Positions 27,582 to 35,336 of a stretch of DNA of 64,000 nt are shown here, piece by piece. Origin of the DNA: Halomonas sp. YLGW01 (GTDB lineage Bacteria > Pseudomonadota > Gammaproteobacteria > Pseudomonadales > Halomonadaceae); NCBI RefSeq assembly GCF_014840935.1, contig NZ_CP062005.1:1116001-1180000 (forward strand), read 5' to 3'. Positions within the stretch are counted from its first letter, which is position 1. Every line of letters begins with the position of its first letter. The notes under the pieces were generated by a model. That model searched no databases, had not been told where the DNA came from, and saw only the letters and a list, made by a program, of their open reading frames with translations. Position numbers and translations under genes: made by a program.

Positions 27582-27903
27582 TCCTTGTCATTTTTTCTGT
27601 TAGTTGTTGTTCGAGATCAACCTCGAGGATGGCGGCAAGCCGTATTATGTAGATTAAAGTGTCGGCTAGTTCTTCTCCCAGTTGTCCCTTTGTGGCATGA
27701 ATGTCTAATTCATATTCATTGGGCCGGTCTAGCTTTATGTTGATTTTCTTGATGGCGTTAGAGAATTCTCCTATTTCTCCGATAAGCCCGATTAAGTCCT
27801 TCGATAACTGAGCATAAGCTTCCATATCACTATCAAAAGAGACTGGAAATCCATGCCTGATATCCAGATCAATTTGTTTTTTTATAAGGTCTTTTAGTTC
27901 CAC
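27544..27903 (-). CDS. MazG-like nucleotide pyrophosphohydrolase
   Basis: All-alpha NTP pyrophosphatase of the MazG/dUTPase-2 superfamily, 119 residues. The metal-binding pattern is intact: EIGE (Glu43, Glu46) in LIGLIGEIGEFSNAIKK, then EELAD (Glu77/78, Asp81) in LGEELADTLIYIIRLA. Such enzymes hydrolyse (d)NTPs to monophosphates; some act on non-canonical nucleotides, dCTP or dUTP. I choose the GTG at 27903, which overlaps the preceding stop as TAGTG and has AAAGGA upstream; a GTG at 27930 is the alternative. Its 3' end overlaps the flavoenzyme start by up to 38 bases. Confidence 0.78.
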   Translation of the reverse strand: MELKDLIKKQIDLDIRHGFPVSFDSDMEAYAQLSKDLIGLIGEIGEFSNAIKKINIKLDRPNEYELDIHATKGQLGEELADTLIYIIRLAAILEVDLEQQLTEKMTRNEHRYANLQKQK

Positions 27904-28673
27904 TATTTTTTCCTTTCTTTGGAGTTCCACGTTATTAGTGCTACGATTGCTGTTGAGATTAAGTTTATCGAAATTGCGGCTGCAGTTTCGACAAAGTCGT
28001 TCAAAACTGCCGCAAGAACTAAGCTGTTAATAAATATTGTTATTAATAATCCTGAGTTAATGATGCGCTGCTTTTTTTGTATGCTTTTTAGTGCGTTTGC
28101 CGTGGCTTGAGGAAGTATTTTGTATGATTCGGCCTCTTCGCTTTCTACGCGTGGGTCGTTTTTTATTTCTCCGTAGCTTTTTGTTAGTTGGTGGCGTATT
28201 GGCCAGATCTCCGTTTGGAAGCCGTGTTGTCCTCTATAGGTTTTTTTTGCTTCCTCTGTGAGCATGGAGAAATCGACTTTGGCAATTGGTTCTCCAATCG
28301 GTAAGCTAATATAACTATCGCTTATGTTTTGTGTGACGATCCCTAGGTTTCCGTGAAATCCCGGGTCTGCATACGTGCTTACAGGAGTGAGTCCTATGCT
28401 AAATAAAGAACCTTTGCTAATAACCCTTGCAATGACGTCTTTCGGTATGGAGAGTTCCTCTTTTGTTATTAGAACGACTCGGTGTCCTGGTTTGATGAGT
28501 ATGTCACGATTGGCTGATGCGTCTATACGAGTGTTCGCTTCGGTAAGATCATAATAAACATTGCCCATCCGAAGTTCGTAACAGGCCGGTCCAACCTGGC
28601 TTGTGGAGCCGTTCACAATCAAGTGGCCAGCTGCCATCTTTTCTTCGATGTCCTTATCTGCGAGCGTTGTCAT
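27903..28673 (-). CDS. dCTP-deaminase/dUTPase-fold protein with two C-terminal membrane helices
   Basis: 256 residues. Residues about 1-160 follow dCTP deaminase (Dcd) and trimeric dUTPase: GPACYELRMGN (28-38), KPGHRVVLITKEELSIP (61-77), ISKGSLFSIGL (85-95) and YADPGFHGNLGIVTQN (101-116). Aligned by eye to E. coli Dcd, the catalytic Glu138 position is Val, and the SSLAR serine/arginine loop reads GSLFS, so neither deaminase nor dUTPase activity is expected. Residues about 208-226 and 229-249 form two membrane helices before a KERKK tail. The start at 28673 is set by AGGAG six bases upstream; a 55-codon upstream extension is unlikely. First gene of the island operon. I infer a nucleotide-binding membrane sensor or effector. 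Confidence 0.75.
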   Translation of the reverse strand: MTTLADKDIEEKMAAGHLIVNGSTSQVGPACYELRMGNVYYDLTEANTRIDASANRDILIKPGHRVVLITKEELSIPKDVIARVISKGSLFSIGLTPVSTYADPGFHGNLGIVTQNISDSYISLPIGEPIAKVDFSMLTEEAKKTYRGQHGFQTEIWPIRHQLTKSYGEIKNDPRVESEEAESYKILPQATANALKSIQKKQRIINSGLLITIFINSLVLAAVLNDFVETAAAISINLISTAIVALITWNSKERKK

Positions 28674-29045
28674 TATTTCTCCTGAAATGTTGTGCTGACG
28701 CAAGCCTATATATTTTTTTCTCGGCACACCATAGATGAAGGTCGAATTTCGCGTGTGCTTATGGTGAAACCTACGGAGTACAGTGACTGAAAGGCTCGAT
28801 GTAGAGGCTCGGCCAAGCCGTATCGATTGTGTGGTCATTCCTGAGTTTCAAGTCTTGACTTGCCGCGCTCACGTTTGGTTTGCGTGGATTGAACCAGTAG
28901 CTCGAGGATAACCCTTGGTTTGTAAGCTGTTGTCAGCTACATCAACCCGAGCCTAGCTTGTATTTTCCCAGAGATATTTGGTCACCGGTCGTTGGTAGAT
29001 CGTTCTGTGGGATATATAATCACTTCATATTGGAAAGGATGTAGC
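28674..29045. other. 372-bp right-hand gap of the island
   Basis: No gene supported apart from the outward promoter at 28992-29020. A very AT-rich run (28708-28720, TATATATTTTTTT on the plus strand) lies 35-47 bases upstream of the dCTP-deaminase-like start and may be part of its promoter, but no good -35/-10 pair could be fixed. Confidence 0.4.
28992..29020 (+). promoter_or_regulatory. Outward-facing sigma70 promoter at the right edge of the island
   Basis: TTGGTA (28992-28997), 17 bases, then a perfect TATAAT (29015-29020). Initiation near 29027 would transcribe the tmk remnant and then holB, pilZ and tatD, replacing the transcription they would otherwise receive through the native tmk. 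Confidence 0.72.
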
Positions 29046-29282
29046 GTGCTTACACAAATGTTTAGCAAGTCGAGCGACCTCAATTGGGAAGCTGAATGGC
29101 TAGAAGGGCGGGGCCTAGATGTGACTCAGGTCCGTGGTCCATTCAGCGCCCCACACGTGGAGTCCTCTCCCGAGCGGGTCGCCATCATCGACGCCGGTCA
29201 ATCGCTCGAGGCCGTGCAGGCGTCGATCCGCACGGAACTCGAGCGACAGCTGGCGCAGCCGTCGGCCGGGGAGAGCGCATGA
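29046..29282 (+). pseudogene. Chimeric ORF ending in the C-terminal remnant of the native tmk
   Basis: Seventy-eight codons from a GTG at 29046 with GGAAAGGA six bases upstream. The first ~40 residues come from island-edge DNA and match nothing I know. The last ~40 are the end of a dTMP kinase: SPERVAIIDAGQSLEAV aligns with NPERFIVIDASQSVGHV of the complete tmk in the same window. The GC-rich codon use of this part is that of the host, so it is what remains of the native gene. The stop overlaps the holB start (ATGA), so the stub may persist because it couples translation into holB. It lacks the P-loop, DRF and LID and cannot be a kinase. Confidence 0.75.
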
Positions 29283-30274
29283 GCGCCGAGGCCATGCCGA
29301 CGCCGTTGCCCTGGCAGACGGGGCTCTGGCAGCAGCTGGTCACCCTGCAGGACGGGGATCGGCTGCCCCATGCGCTGCTGCTCTCGGGGCCTCGGGGTGT
29401 CGGGCCTCAGGCCCTGGCCGAGGCGCTGATCGCCCGCACCCTGTGCCATCGCCCCGGCCGTGTCGCCTGCGGGGAGTGTCACAGCTGCGCGATGCTGGCT
29501 TCGGGCTATCACCCGGACCTGAAGCGGGTCAATCCCGCCGACAAGGGCCGTCAGATCCGCATCGACCCGATTCGCGAGGTCAATGCCTTCGTCAATCAGA
29601 CCGCCCAACAGGGCGGTCACCGGGTGATCGTGATCGAGCCCGCCGAGGCAATGAACGTGGCCGCCGCCAATGCCCTGCTCAAGAGCCTCGAGGAGCCTGG
29701 TGCCCGCACCCTGTTCGTGCTGCTGGCGGAGATCCCCTCGCGGTTGATGCCAACCGTGCGCTCGCGCTGCCAGCAGTGGTCCCTGACCACTCCCGAGCCG
29801 TCGGCCTGCGAGGCCTGGCTTAGCGAGGCGCTGGGCGAGCACCAGGACGCCGTCTTCTGGCTGCGGGTGGCCGGCGGCCTGCCGCTCCTGGCGCGGGATC
29901 TCGCTACCGGCGAGGCGCGTCAGCTGCGCCAGACCCTGCATGAACTGTTCGATGCTCTGGTGCGGGGCGCCGAACCGGTCGCCGAGGCCTCGCGCCTGGC
30001 CGGTGAGTCGGTGGAGGCGGTCCTGTGGTACGGTATCGGCTGGCTGGAGGACCTGATCCGCCTGGGCCTGTCCGGTGACGAGACGTCGCTGCGCAACCCG
30101 GACCTCTTGCCCCTCTACCGCCAGGCGGTCAAGAATGCTCGAGTACGGGACTGGTTTCGTCTGCTCGACTTCGCCCGCGAGCAGCGACGCCTGCTGGCGG
30201 CCGGCGGCAACCCCAATCCCCAGCTGGTGCTGGAAGCCTGGTTGGTGCGCTGGTCGGCGCTGCTACGCTCCTAG
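29279..30274 (+). CDS. holB: HolB, DNA polymerase III delta' subunit
   Basis: Clamp-loader subunit of the replicative polymerase. 331 residues with an AAA+-like domain: PHALLLSGPRGVGPQALAEAL (degenerate P-loop, as usual for delta'), a zinc module with C-x-C/C-x2-C cysteines (RPGRVACGECHSCAML), then EPAEAMNVAAANALLKSLEEP and the SRC motif VRSRCQQW. The start at 29279 overlaps the tmk-remnant stop and follows GGGGAGA; the longer frame from 29096 is only a shadow of the remnant. Standard order tmk-holB-pilZ-tatD is kept to the right of the island. Confidence 0.93.
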   Translation: MSAEAMPTPLPWQTGLWQQLVTLQDGDRLPHALLLSGPRGVGPQALAEALIARTLCHRPGRVACGECHSCAMLASGYHPDLKRVNPADKGRQIRIDPIREVNAFVNQTAQQGGHRVIVIEPAEAMNVAAANALLKSLEEPGARTLFVLLAEIPSRLMPTVRSRCQQWSLTTPEPSACEAWLSEALGEHQDAVFWLRVAGGLPLLARDLATGEARQLRQTLHELFDALVRGAEPVAEASRLAGESVEAVLWYGIGWLEDLIRLGLSGDETSLRNPDLLPLYRQAVKNARVRDWFRLLDFAREQRRLLAAGGNPNPQLVLEAWLVRWSALLRS

Positions 30275-30312
30275 CGAAGCCCTTGTCTCCCACCATGTCA
30301 CGAGGAGCCCTC

Positions 30313-30648
30313 ATGGCCGGTCAAAAAGCGCTGTCATTGACGATTCAGGACCTGCCGACCCTGCTGTCGGCCTACATGCCTTCGCTTGAGCGGGGAGGGA
30401 TCTTCGTGCCTACCCGCGAGCGCTATGCGCTCGGCGAGGAAATACTGCTGCTGCTGACCCTGCCCGGCGACGAGGAGCGCTATCCGGTGACCGGGCAGGT
30501 GGCCTGGGTCTCCCCGTCCGGCGTGTCCGGCCGCCGGGTGCCGGGGGTCGGGCTGCATTTCCGTCCCGAGGACCAGAGCGTGCGCGACCGCATCGAGACG
30601 CTGCTGGCCGGGCAGCTCGACAAGGGCGCCGCCACCTATACCCTCTAG
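30313..30648 (+). CDS. pilZ: PilZ-domain type IV pilus protein
   Basis: A 111-residue single PilZ domain protein of the pilus-assembly type (as P. aeruginosa PilZ), next to holB and tatD as in Pseudomonas. SLERGGIFVPTRERYALGE and VTGQVAWVSP are the PilZ core. The N-terminal RxxxR c-di-GMP motif is not present, which agrees with pilus-type PilZ proteins that do not bind c-di-GMP but interact with FimX and PilB. GAGGAG precedes the ATG at 30313; an earlier in-frame ATG at 30283 lacks a ribosome site. No pilus genes lie in this window. Confidence 0.88.
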   Translation: MAGQKALSLTIQDLPTLLSAYMPSLERGGIFVPTRERYALGEEILLLLTLPGDEERYPVTGQVAWVSPSGVSGRRVPGVGLHFRPEDQSVRDRIETLLAGQLDKGAATYTL

Positions 30649-30688
30649 GGTTCCCCACCTTTCCTTTTTTTCGCTGACCGAGTGTCCC

Positions 30689-31516
30689 ATGTTTGTCGAT
30701 TCCCACTGCCATCTCGATCGTCTCGACCTGAGCGCCCATGACGGCGACCTCAACGCCGCCCTGGAAGCCGCTCGCGCGCGCCATGTGCGTCAGTTCCTGG
30801 CCATCGCCGTGACCCTCGAGGACGTGCCCGGGCTTGGCGAGATCGCTCGCGCCCATGACGACGTGGTGATCTCCGCCGGTGTGCACCCGCTGCACCGCGT
30901 GGCCGAGGAGCCGACGGTCGAGGCCATCAAGGAATGCGCGGAGGCTCACGAGGCGGTGGCCATCGGCGAGACCGGTCTCGACTACCACTACGAAGGCGTC
31001 GCCCCGGAGGTGCAGCACGAACGCTTCCGTCGTCACCTGATCGCCGCCACCGAGCTGGAGCTGCCGGTGATCATTCACACCCGCGAGGCCCGCGAGGACA
31101 CCCTGGCGCTGATCCGCGAGCATACCGATCCCGCCATCGGCGGTGTGCTGCACTGCTTCACCGAGGATCTGGACATGGCGCGGGAGGCGGTGCGCCACGG
31201 CTTCTACATCTCCCTGTCCGGCATTGTCACCTTCCGCAATGCCAAGGCGATTCGCGAGCTGGCCCGAAAGGTGCCGCTGGATCGCCTGCTGATCGAGACC
31301 GACAGCCCCTACCTGGCGCCGGTCCCGCATCGCGGCAAGCCTAACGAGCCCCAGTGGGTCGTCGAGGTGGCCGAGTGCATCGCCGAGGAGCGCGGCATCA
31401 GCGTCGACGAGGTGGCCATGCAGACCACCAGCAACTTCTATCGTCTGTTCAAGGCCGCGGTGCCCGAGGCGCCGTCGGACGTGAAGGAGTCCCTGGCTCA
31501 GTCCGGCCTGATCTGA
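30689..31516 (+). CDS. tatD: TatD-family metal-dependent hydrolase (YcfH-like)
   Basis: TIM-barrel metal-dependent hydrolase/DNase of 275 residues. Metal-binding and family signatures: VDSHCHLDRL at the N-terminus, AIGETGLDYHY, IIHTREA, GVLHCFTE and ETDSPYLAPVPHRGK. The position after holB-pilZ makes it the YcfH subgroup rather than the tat-operon TatD. TatD enzymes show 3'-5' exonuclease or AP-endonuclease activity in other bacteria. The region before the start lacks a clear Shine-Dalgarno sequence. Confidence 0.9.
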   Translation: MFVDSHCHLDRLDLSAHDGDLNAALEAARARHVRQFLAIAVTLEDVPGLGEIARAHDDVVISAGVHPLHRVAEEPTVEAIKECAEAHEAVAIGETGLDYHYEGVAPEVQHERFRRHLIAATELELPVIIHTREAREDTLALIREHTDPAIGGVLHCFTEDLDMAREAVRHGFYISLSGIVTFRNAKAIRELARKVPLDRLLIETDSPYLAPVPHRGKPNEPQWVVEVAECIAEERGISVDEVAMQTTSNFYRLFKAAVPEAPSDVKESLAQSGLI

Positions 31517-31543
31517 GCCCGCCGCCGTCCAGGAGGACACCCG

Positions 31544-32098
31544 ATGCCCACCGACCCTCATCCGCTTGCGCCCCTGCTGAACCACATCGAGGGAGAGGGC
31601 GCCATTCCGCCGCTCGAGGCCTGGCAGCCACCGCTGTCGGGGAGCATGGAGCTGCGCATCGGGGCCGATGGCCGCTGGTGGCACGAGGGCGAGCCCATTA
31701 CGCGGGGGCGTCTGATCCGCCTGCTCTCTACCGTGCTGCGTTGTGAAGACGATGGTTCCCATTATCTGGTGACCCCGGTCGAGAAGTGGCGTATCGAGGT
31801 CGAGGATTGCGCCTTCCTGATCATCGACGCCGATCACCAGGACGGCGTCTGGACTCTGACCACCAACGTCGGCGACCGCCTGGCCTTGGGGGCCGAGCGG
31901 CGGCTCAGGCTCGACCGGGAGATGCCCTCGGTGCCGGTGCGCTTCGGGCTGGCCGCGAGGCTGCATCGCAACGTCTATTACCGGCTGATCGAGCAGGCCG
32001 AGAGTCGCTCGAGCATCGGCGGCGATGTGCTGGAGCTCGGTGTCGAGAGCGACGGTGTCTGGCAGCCACTGGGGCGGCTGTCCAAGGAGGATGCGTGA
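31544..32098 (+). CDS. DUF1285 family protein
   Basis: A 184-residue DUF1285 protein of unknown function, recognised by DGRWWHEGEPITRGRLIRLLSTVL, LVTPVEKWRIEVEDCAFLI and LHRNVYYRLIE. Likely cytoplasmic, with no membrane segment. CAGGAGGA precedes the ATG. It ends within the start of the SF1 helicase (GTGA overlap), so the two are translationally coupled. In related genomes a DUF1285 gene lies near tatD. Confidence 0.82.
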   Translation: MPTDPHPLAPLLNHIEGEGAIPPLEAWQPPLSGSMELRIGADGRWWHEGEPITRGRLIRLLSTVLRCEDDGSHYLVTPVEKWRIEVEDCAFLIIDADHQDGVWTLTTNVGDRLALGAERRLRLDREMPSVPVRFGLAARLHRNVYYRLIEQAESRSSIGGDVLELGVESDGVWQPLGRLSKEDA

Positions 32099-34341
32099 GG
32101 CTGACGTCGGAACAGCAGGCCGTGGTGGGGCACCCGGGCGGGCATGCCCGGGTGGCCGCCGTGGCCGGCGCCGGCAAGACCACCACCCTGGTGGCGCGAG
32201 TGCTGCACCTGCTCGCCACGGGCGTGCCGCCCCGGCGCATGCTGGTGCTGATGTTCAACCGCGCCGCTCGCGAGGACTTCACCGCCAAGCTCGTCGCCCG
32301 GGCACCCGCCGGCACGGCCCTGCCCGATGTGCGTACCTTTCACTCCCTGGGCCATCGCCTGACCCAGAGCCTGACCCGCTGGGGGGCACTGGCGCCGCGC
32401 CAGCTGCTGTCCGTGGACTGGCAGCGCGAGCGCTTGCTGCGCCAGGCCGTGCAGCAGACGCTGTCAGGCGATCAGACGCGCCTGGAGGCCGCCCTGGAGC
32501 CGGATCGCCTGGAGGCCTTCGGCCACTTCTGCGAACTGGTCAAGGCCGAACTGGCCGACCCCGGTGAGCTGCATGAGCGCCTCGATTACGGCGATGATAC
32601 CGGTCACTTTATCGAGGCCTTCGATGCGGTCGAGACCCTGCTCGCCGACCATGGCCTGATGACCTATGCCGACCTGCTGTATCGGCCCCTCAAGGCGCTG
32701 GAGCGGGAGCCGGCGCTCAAGGCGCGGGTGCAGGGCTATCTCGATGAGGTCATCATCGACGAATACCAGGATATCAACGCCGCCCAGCAACGCCTGCTCG
32801 CCCTGCTGGCCGGCGAGACGGCGGCGGTGATGGCGGTGGGCGATGCCAATCAGTGCATCTACGAATGGCGCGGGGCCCGTCCCGACACCATGCTCGACGA
32901 CTTCACCGCCATCTTCGGCGAGGCCCGGGACTACCCCCTGTCGACCACCTTCCGCCATGGCCACGCCCTGGCGCTGGCCGCCAATCACGCCATCGCCGCC
33001 AATCGTCGACGCCCGGATCAGCTGTGCCTGGCCGGCCCCGATAATCCGGCCACCACCCTTCGGGTGGCCCGGGGCGGGCAGCGGCTCAGCGAGGCGCTCA
33101 CCGACTGGCAGCGGAAGGGGAGGTCTCTTTCCGAGAGCTGCGTGCTGGTGCGCAGCTGGGCGCTGTCGGTGTCGGTGCAGCTGACCCTGCTGCGTGCGGG
33201 CATTCCCTTTCGGCTGTCCCGGGATGACCGCTTCGTGTTCCGCCTGCCGCTGGTGCAGGCCCTGGCCGGCCACTTGATGCTGGCCCGTCAGCCCGAGTTG
33301 CTACATGACCCCGGGCACCTCGAGCTGCTGCTCGCCCAGCCCACACCCTTCGTGGCTCGCGAGCGGCTCGGCGCCCTGGCCCTGCGCCTGGCCGAGACTC
33401 AGCGCTGGCCCGAGCGCCAGGACCCGCTGCTGCAGAGCCTCAAGCCCCTGCAGCGCCGCAATCTCAAGCGTCGCTGGGAGCTGCTCTGCGAGCTGCCGCG
33501 CCTGGCCGCCTGGCCCCCGGCCAAGCTGCTCACACATGTGGTCGAGCGTCTGGACGCCGAGAAGGTGCTCAAGCGAGCCGCGGCGCGCCGCGAGAAGGGT
33601 GAGGAGGACGTGCGCCTGCTCGACGTGCTGATCGAGCAGGCCGGCGAGCTCGCCCACGACCCCGATGCCTTCATCGCCTTGCTGCGCGATCCCGTCGAGA
33701 GCCGTGAAGACGGCGTGCTGATCACCACCGTGCATGGCGCCAAGGGACTGGAATGGCCATTGGTCGCCCTGTGGGGCGTCAACGAGGAAGACTTCCCCCA
33801 CTACAGCCGCGAGAATCCGCTCAGCGACGAGCGTCTCGAGGAAGAGCGACGGCTCTTCTACGTGGCGATCACCCGTGCCCGCGAGCAGTTGCTGATGCTC
33901 CACGACGGTGGCGAGCATCGTCCCAGCCGTTTCATCGCCGAGACCGCCTGGCAGGATTGCCAGCGGCTCGCCGAAGCGCTGAACGATGACGATGCACAGG
34001 GCGCTGCATACAGTGACGGTGTCGCCTCCCCGCCGGCGCCGTTGGCCGTGGAGCAGCCGACCCTGGCCGAGCGCTATCTGGCCGCCCAGGGTCTTGACCA
34101 GCCGGCGATCACCCGTGCCGAGCCGGCTGTCGCCTCGGCCGGCTCGCCGCCATCCGGCGTCGCCTTTCGCGTCGGCCAGCGCCTGCGGCACGCGGTGTTC
34201 GGTGAAGGGGAGATCGATCTGGTCGAGGGCGACCCGCGAGACCCGGTCATCGAGGTGCGCTTCGCCCAGGCCGGCAAGCGGCGCCTGATCGCCAATCGCG
34301 CGCCCATCGAGCCGCTGTCGATGGCGCCGGTCACCGACTAG
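32095..34341 (+). CDS. UvrD/Rep-family superfamily 1 DNA helicase
   Basis: ATP-dependent 3'-5' helicase of about 748 residues. Motifs in order: Q-motif LTSEQQAVV, Walker A AVAGAGKTTTL, Walker B VIIDEYQDIN (variant of DExQD), motif III VGDANQCIYEWRGA, motif IV TTFRHGH, motif V ITTVHGAKGLEW and motif VI FYVAITRAREQL. A C-terminal Tudor-like segment (GQRLRHAVFGEGEI, IEVRFAQAGKRRLI) matches the RNA-polymerase-binding end of UvrD/PcrA. It diverges from classical UvrD and Rep and I give no symbol. GTG start at 32095 with AAGGAGG upstream, overlapping DUF1285. Confidence 0.88.
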   Translation: MRLTSEQQAVVGHPGGHARVAAVAGAGKTTTLVARVLHLLATGVPPRRMLVLMFNRAAREDFTAKLVARAPAGTALPDVRTFHSLGHRLTQSLTRWGALAPRQLLSVDWQRERLLRQAVQQTLSGDQTRLEAALEPDRLEAFGHFCELVKAELADPGELHERLDYGDDTGHFIEAFDAVETLLADHGLMTYADLLYRPLKALEREPALKARVQGYLDEVIIDEYQDINAAQQRLLALLAGETAAVMAVGDANQCIYEWRGARPDTMLDDFTAIFGEARDYPLSTTFRHGHALALAANHAIAANRRRPDQLCLAGPDNPATTLRVARGGQRLSEALTDWQRKGRSLSESCVLVRSWALSVSVQLTLLRAGIPFRLSRDDRFVFRLPLVQALAGHLMLARQPELLHDPGHLELLLAQPTPFVARERLGALALRLAETQRWPERQDPLLQSLKPLQRRNLKRRWELLCELPRLAAWPPAKLLTHVVERLDAEKVLKRAAARREKGEEDVRLLDVLIEQAGELAHDPDAFIALLRDPVESREDGVLITTVHGAKGLEWPLVALWGVNEEDFPHYSRENPLSDERLEEERRLFYVAITRAREQLLMLHDGGEHRPSRFIAETAWQDCQRLAEALNDDDAQGAAYSDGVASPPAPLAVEQPTLAERYLAAQGLDQPAITRAEPAVASAGSPPSGVAFRVGQRLRHAVFGEGEIDLVEGDPRDPVIEVRFAQAGKRRLIANRAPIEPLSMAPVTD

Positions 34342-34353
34342 AGGCATCGTCTT

Positions 34354-34401
34354 TCGAGAATCATCCCTCCAGAATCATCCCTCGAGAATCATTCCTCGAG
34401 A
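34354..34401. repeat. 14-bp tandem repeat in the helicase-sulfurtransferase gap
   Basis: Three units of TC(G/C)AGAATCAT(C/T)CC (34354-34367, 34368-34381, 34382-34395) plus a partial TCGAGA, between the helicase stop and the ribosome site of the next gene. Confidence 0.85.
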
Positions 34402-34416
34402 TAAGGAGCGCCCCGC

Positions 34417-35256
34417 ATGACGCAGCCGCTGATCGATAGTGCCTCTCTCGCCGCCGCCCTGGCCTCATCGCGTCCGCCGCTGTTGCTCGACTGCCGCGCA
34501 CGACTGGATGATTCGGATGCCGGTCGAGCCCTGTGGCAAGCCGGTCACCTGCCGGGCAGCCGGCACCTGGCCCTGGAGCATGACCTGTCAGGGCCAGCGG
34601 GAGAGGGCGGCCGCCATCCGCTGCCGGCCCAGGACGCCTTCACCGCGGTGATCCGGCGTCTGGGTATCACCCCGGATGTGCCGGTGGTGGTCTATGACGA
34701 CAGGGGCGGCCAGCTCGCCGCCGCCCGGGCCTGGTGGATGCTGGCCTGCTGGGCGGGCCATCCGGAGGTGCGCGTGCTCGATGGTGGGTTGCCGGCCTGG
34801 CAGGCCATCGACGGAGCGCTCGAGGCGGGAGAGGTGGCTACGTCGGCTCCCAGCGACTGGCGGCCGCGCTTCGACGACGGCGCCTGGGTGGAGGCCGCCG
34901 ATATCATGCCTGAGCAATCGGCGCTGCTGGATGCCCGGGCCATGCCGCGCTTTCGTGGCGAGGTCGAGCCCATCGACGCGGTGGCCGGTCATATTCCCGG
35001 CGCGCGCTGTCGCCCCAGTGCCGACAACCTGGCCTCCGACGGGCGCTTCAAGCCGGCCGTCCAGCTCGCCGCCGAACTGGCAGACATCGATACTCAGGCG
35101 GCCGATGGCCTGATCGCCTACTGCGGCTCCGGCGTCACCGCTTGTCACGACATCCTGGCCTATGCCGTTGTCGGCAAGCCGTTGCCGCGCCTCTACGCCG
35201 GCTCCTGGAGCGATTGGATTCACGATCCCGACCGCCCTGTCGCCACCGGCGAGTGA
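34417..35256 (+). CDS. Two-domain rhodanese-type sulfurtransferase (3-mercaptopyruvate sulfurtransferase-like)
   Basis: 279 residues with two rhodanese domains. The N-terminal inactive domain contains LLDCRARLD, AGHLPGSRHLAL and VVVYDDRGGQLAAARAWWML; the C-terminal domain holds the catalytic loop YCGSGVTACH with Cys in C-G-S-G-V-T-A, the pattern of 3-mercaptopyruvate sulfurtransferases rather than thiosulfate sulfurtransferases (CRKGVTA). It moves sulfane sulfur to cyanide or thiol acceptors. AAGGAGCG upstream of the ATG. Followed by a strong terminator. Confidence 0.87.
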   Translation: MTQPLIDSASLAAALASSRPPLLLDCRARLDDSDAGRALWQAGHLPGSRHLALEHDLSGPAGEGGRHPLPAQDAFTAVIRRLGITPDVPVVVYDDRGGQLAAARAWWMLACWAGHPEVRVLDGGLPAWQAIDGALEAGEVATSAPSDWRPRFDDGAWVEAADIMPEQSALLDARAMPRFRGEVEPIDAVAGHIPGARCRPSADNLASDGRFKPAVQLAAELADIDTQAADGLIAYCGSGVTACHDILAYAVVGKPLPRLYAGSWSDWIHDPDRPVATGE

Positions 35257-35280
35257 GTCCGGGGTTCGTTCGTCGCCCCA

Positions 35281-35318
35281 AAAAACGCCCCGCCGGCACG
35301 TGGCCGGCGGGGCGCTTT
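35281..35318 (+). terminator. Terminator after the sulfurtransferase gene
   Basis: Twelve-base perfect stem CGCCCCGCCGGC / GCCGGCGGGGCG (35286-35297 with 35303-35314), loop ACGTG, with A residues before and CTTT after. Confidence 0.85.
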
Positions 35319-35336
35319 GCGTTCCGCTCCTCTGCT

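Larger units (their letters stand above)
25264..29160. mobile_element. AT-rich genomic island replacing most of the native tmk
   Basis: The base composition drops sharply right after the mltG stop and recovers near 29100-29160. For example, the 60 bases from 27241 hold 19 G+C, against 39 in the 60 from 24421. The island carries a small uncertain ORF, a full foreign tmk (+) and a three-gene operon (-) for a dCTP-deaminase-like membrane protein, a MazG-like protein and an Old-Yellow-Enzyme relative. At its right edge lies the C-terminal remnant of the native tmk. No integrase, transposase, tRNA or flanking direct repeat is seen, so acquisition by homologous exchange between mltG and holB is as likely as site-specific insertion. 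Confidence 0.85.

Noticed and set aside
28674-28838. 55-codon N-terminal extension of the dCTP-deaminase-like protein
   Set aside because: No conserved residues, and a clear AGGAG supports the start at 28673.
25264-29160. Prophage or IS element
   Set aside because: No integrase, transposase, structural or lysis gene, and no terminal repeats or attachment-site duplication could be found; island is kept only as a composition- and content-based call.
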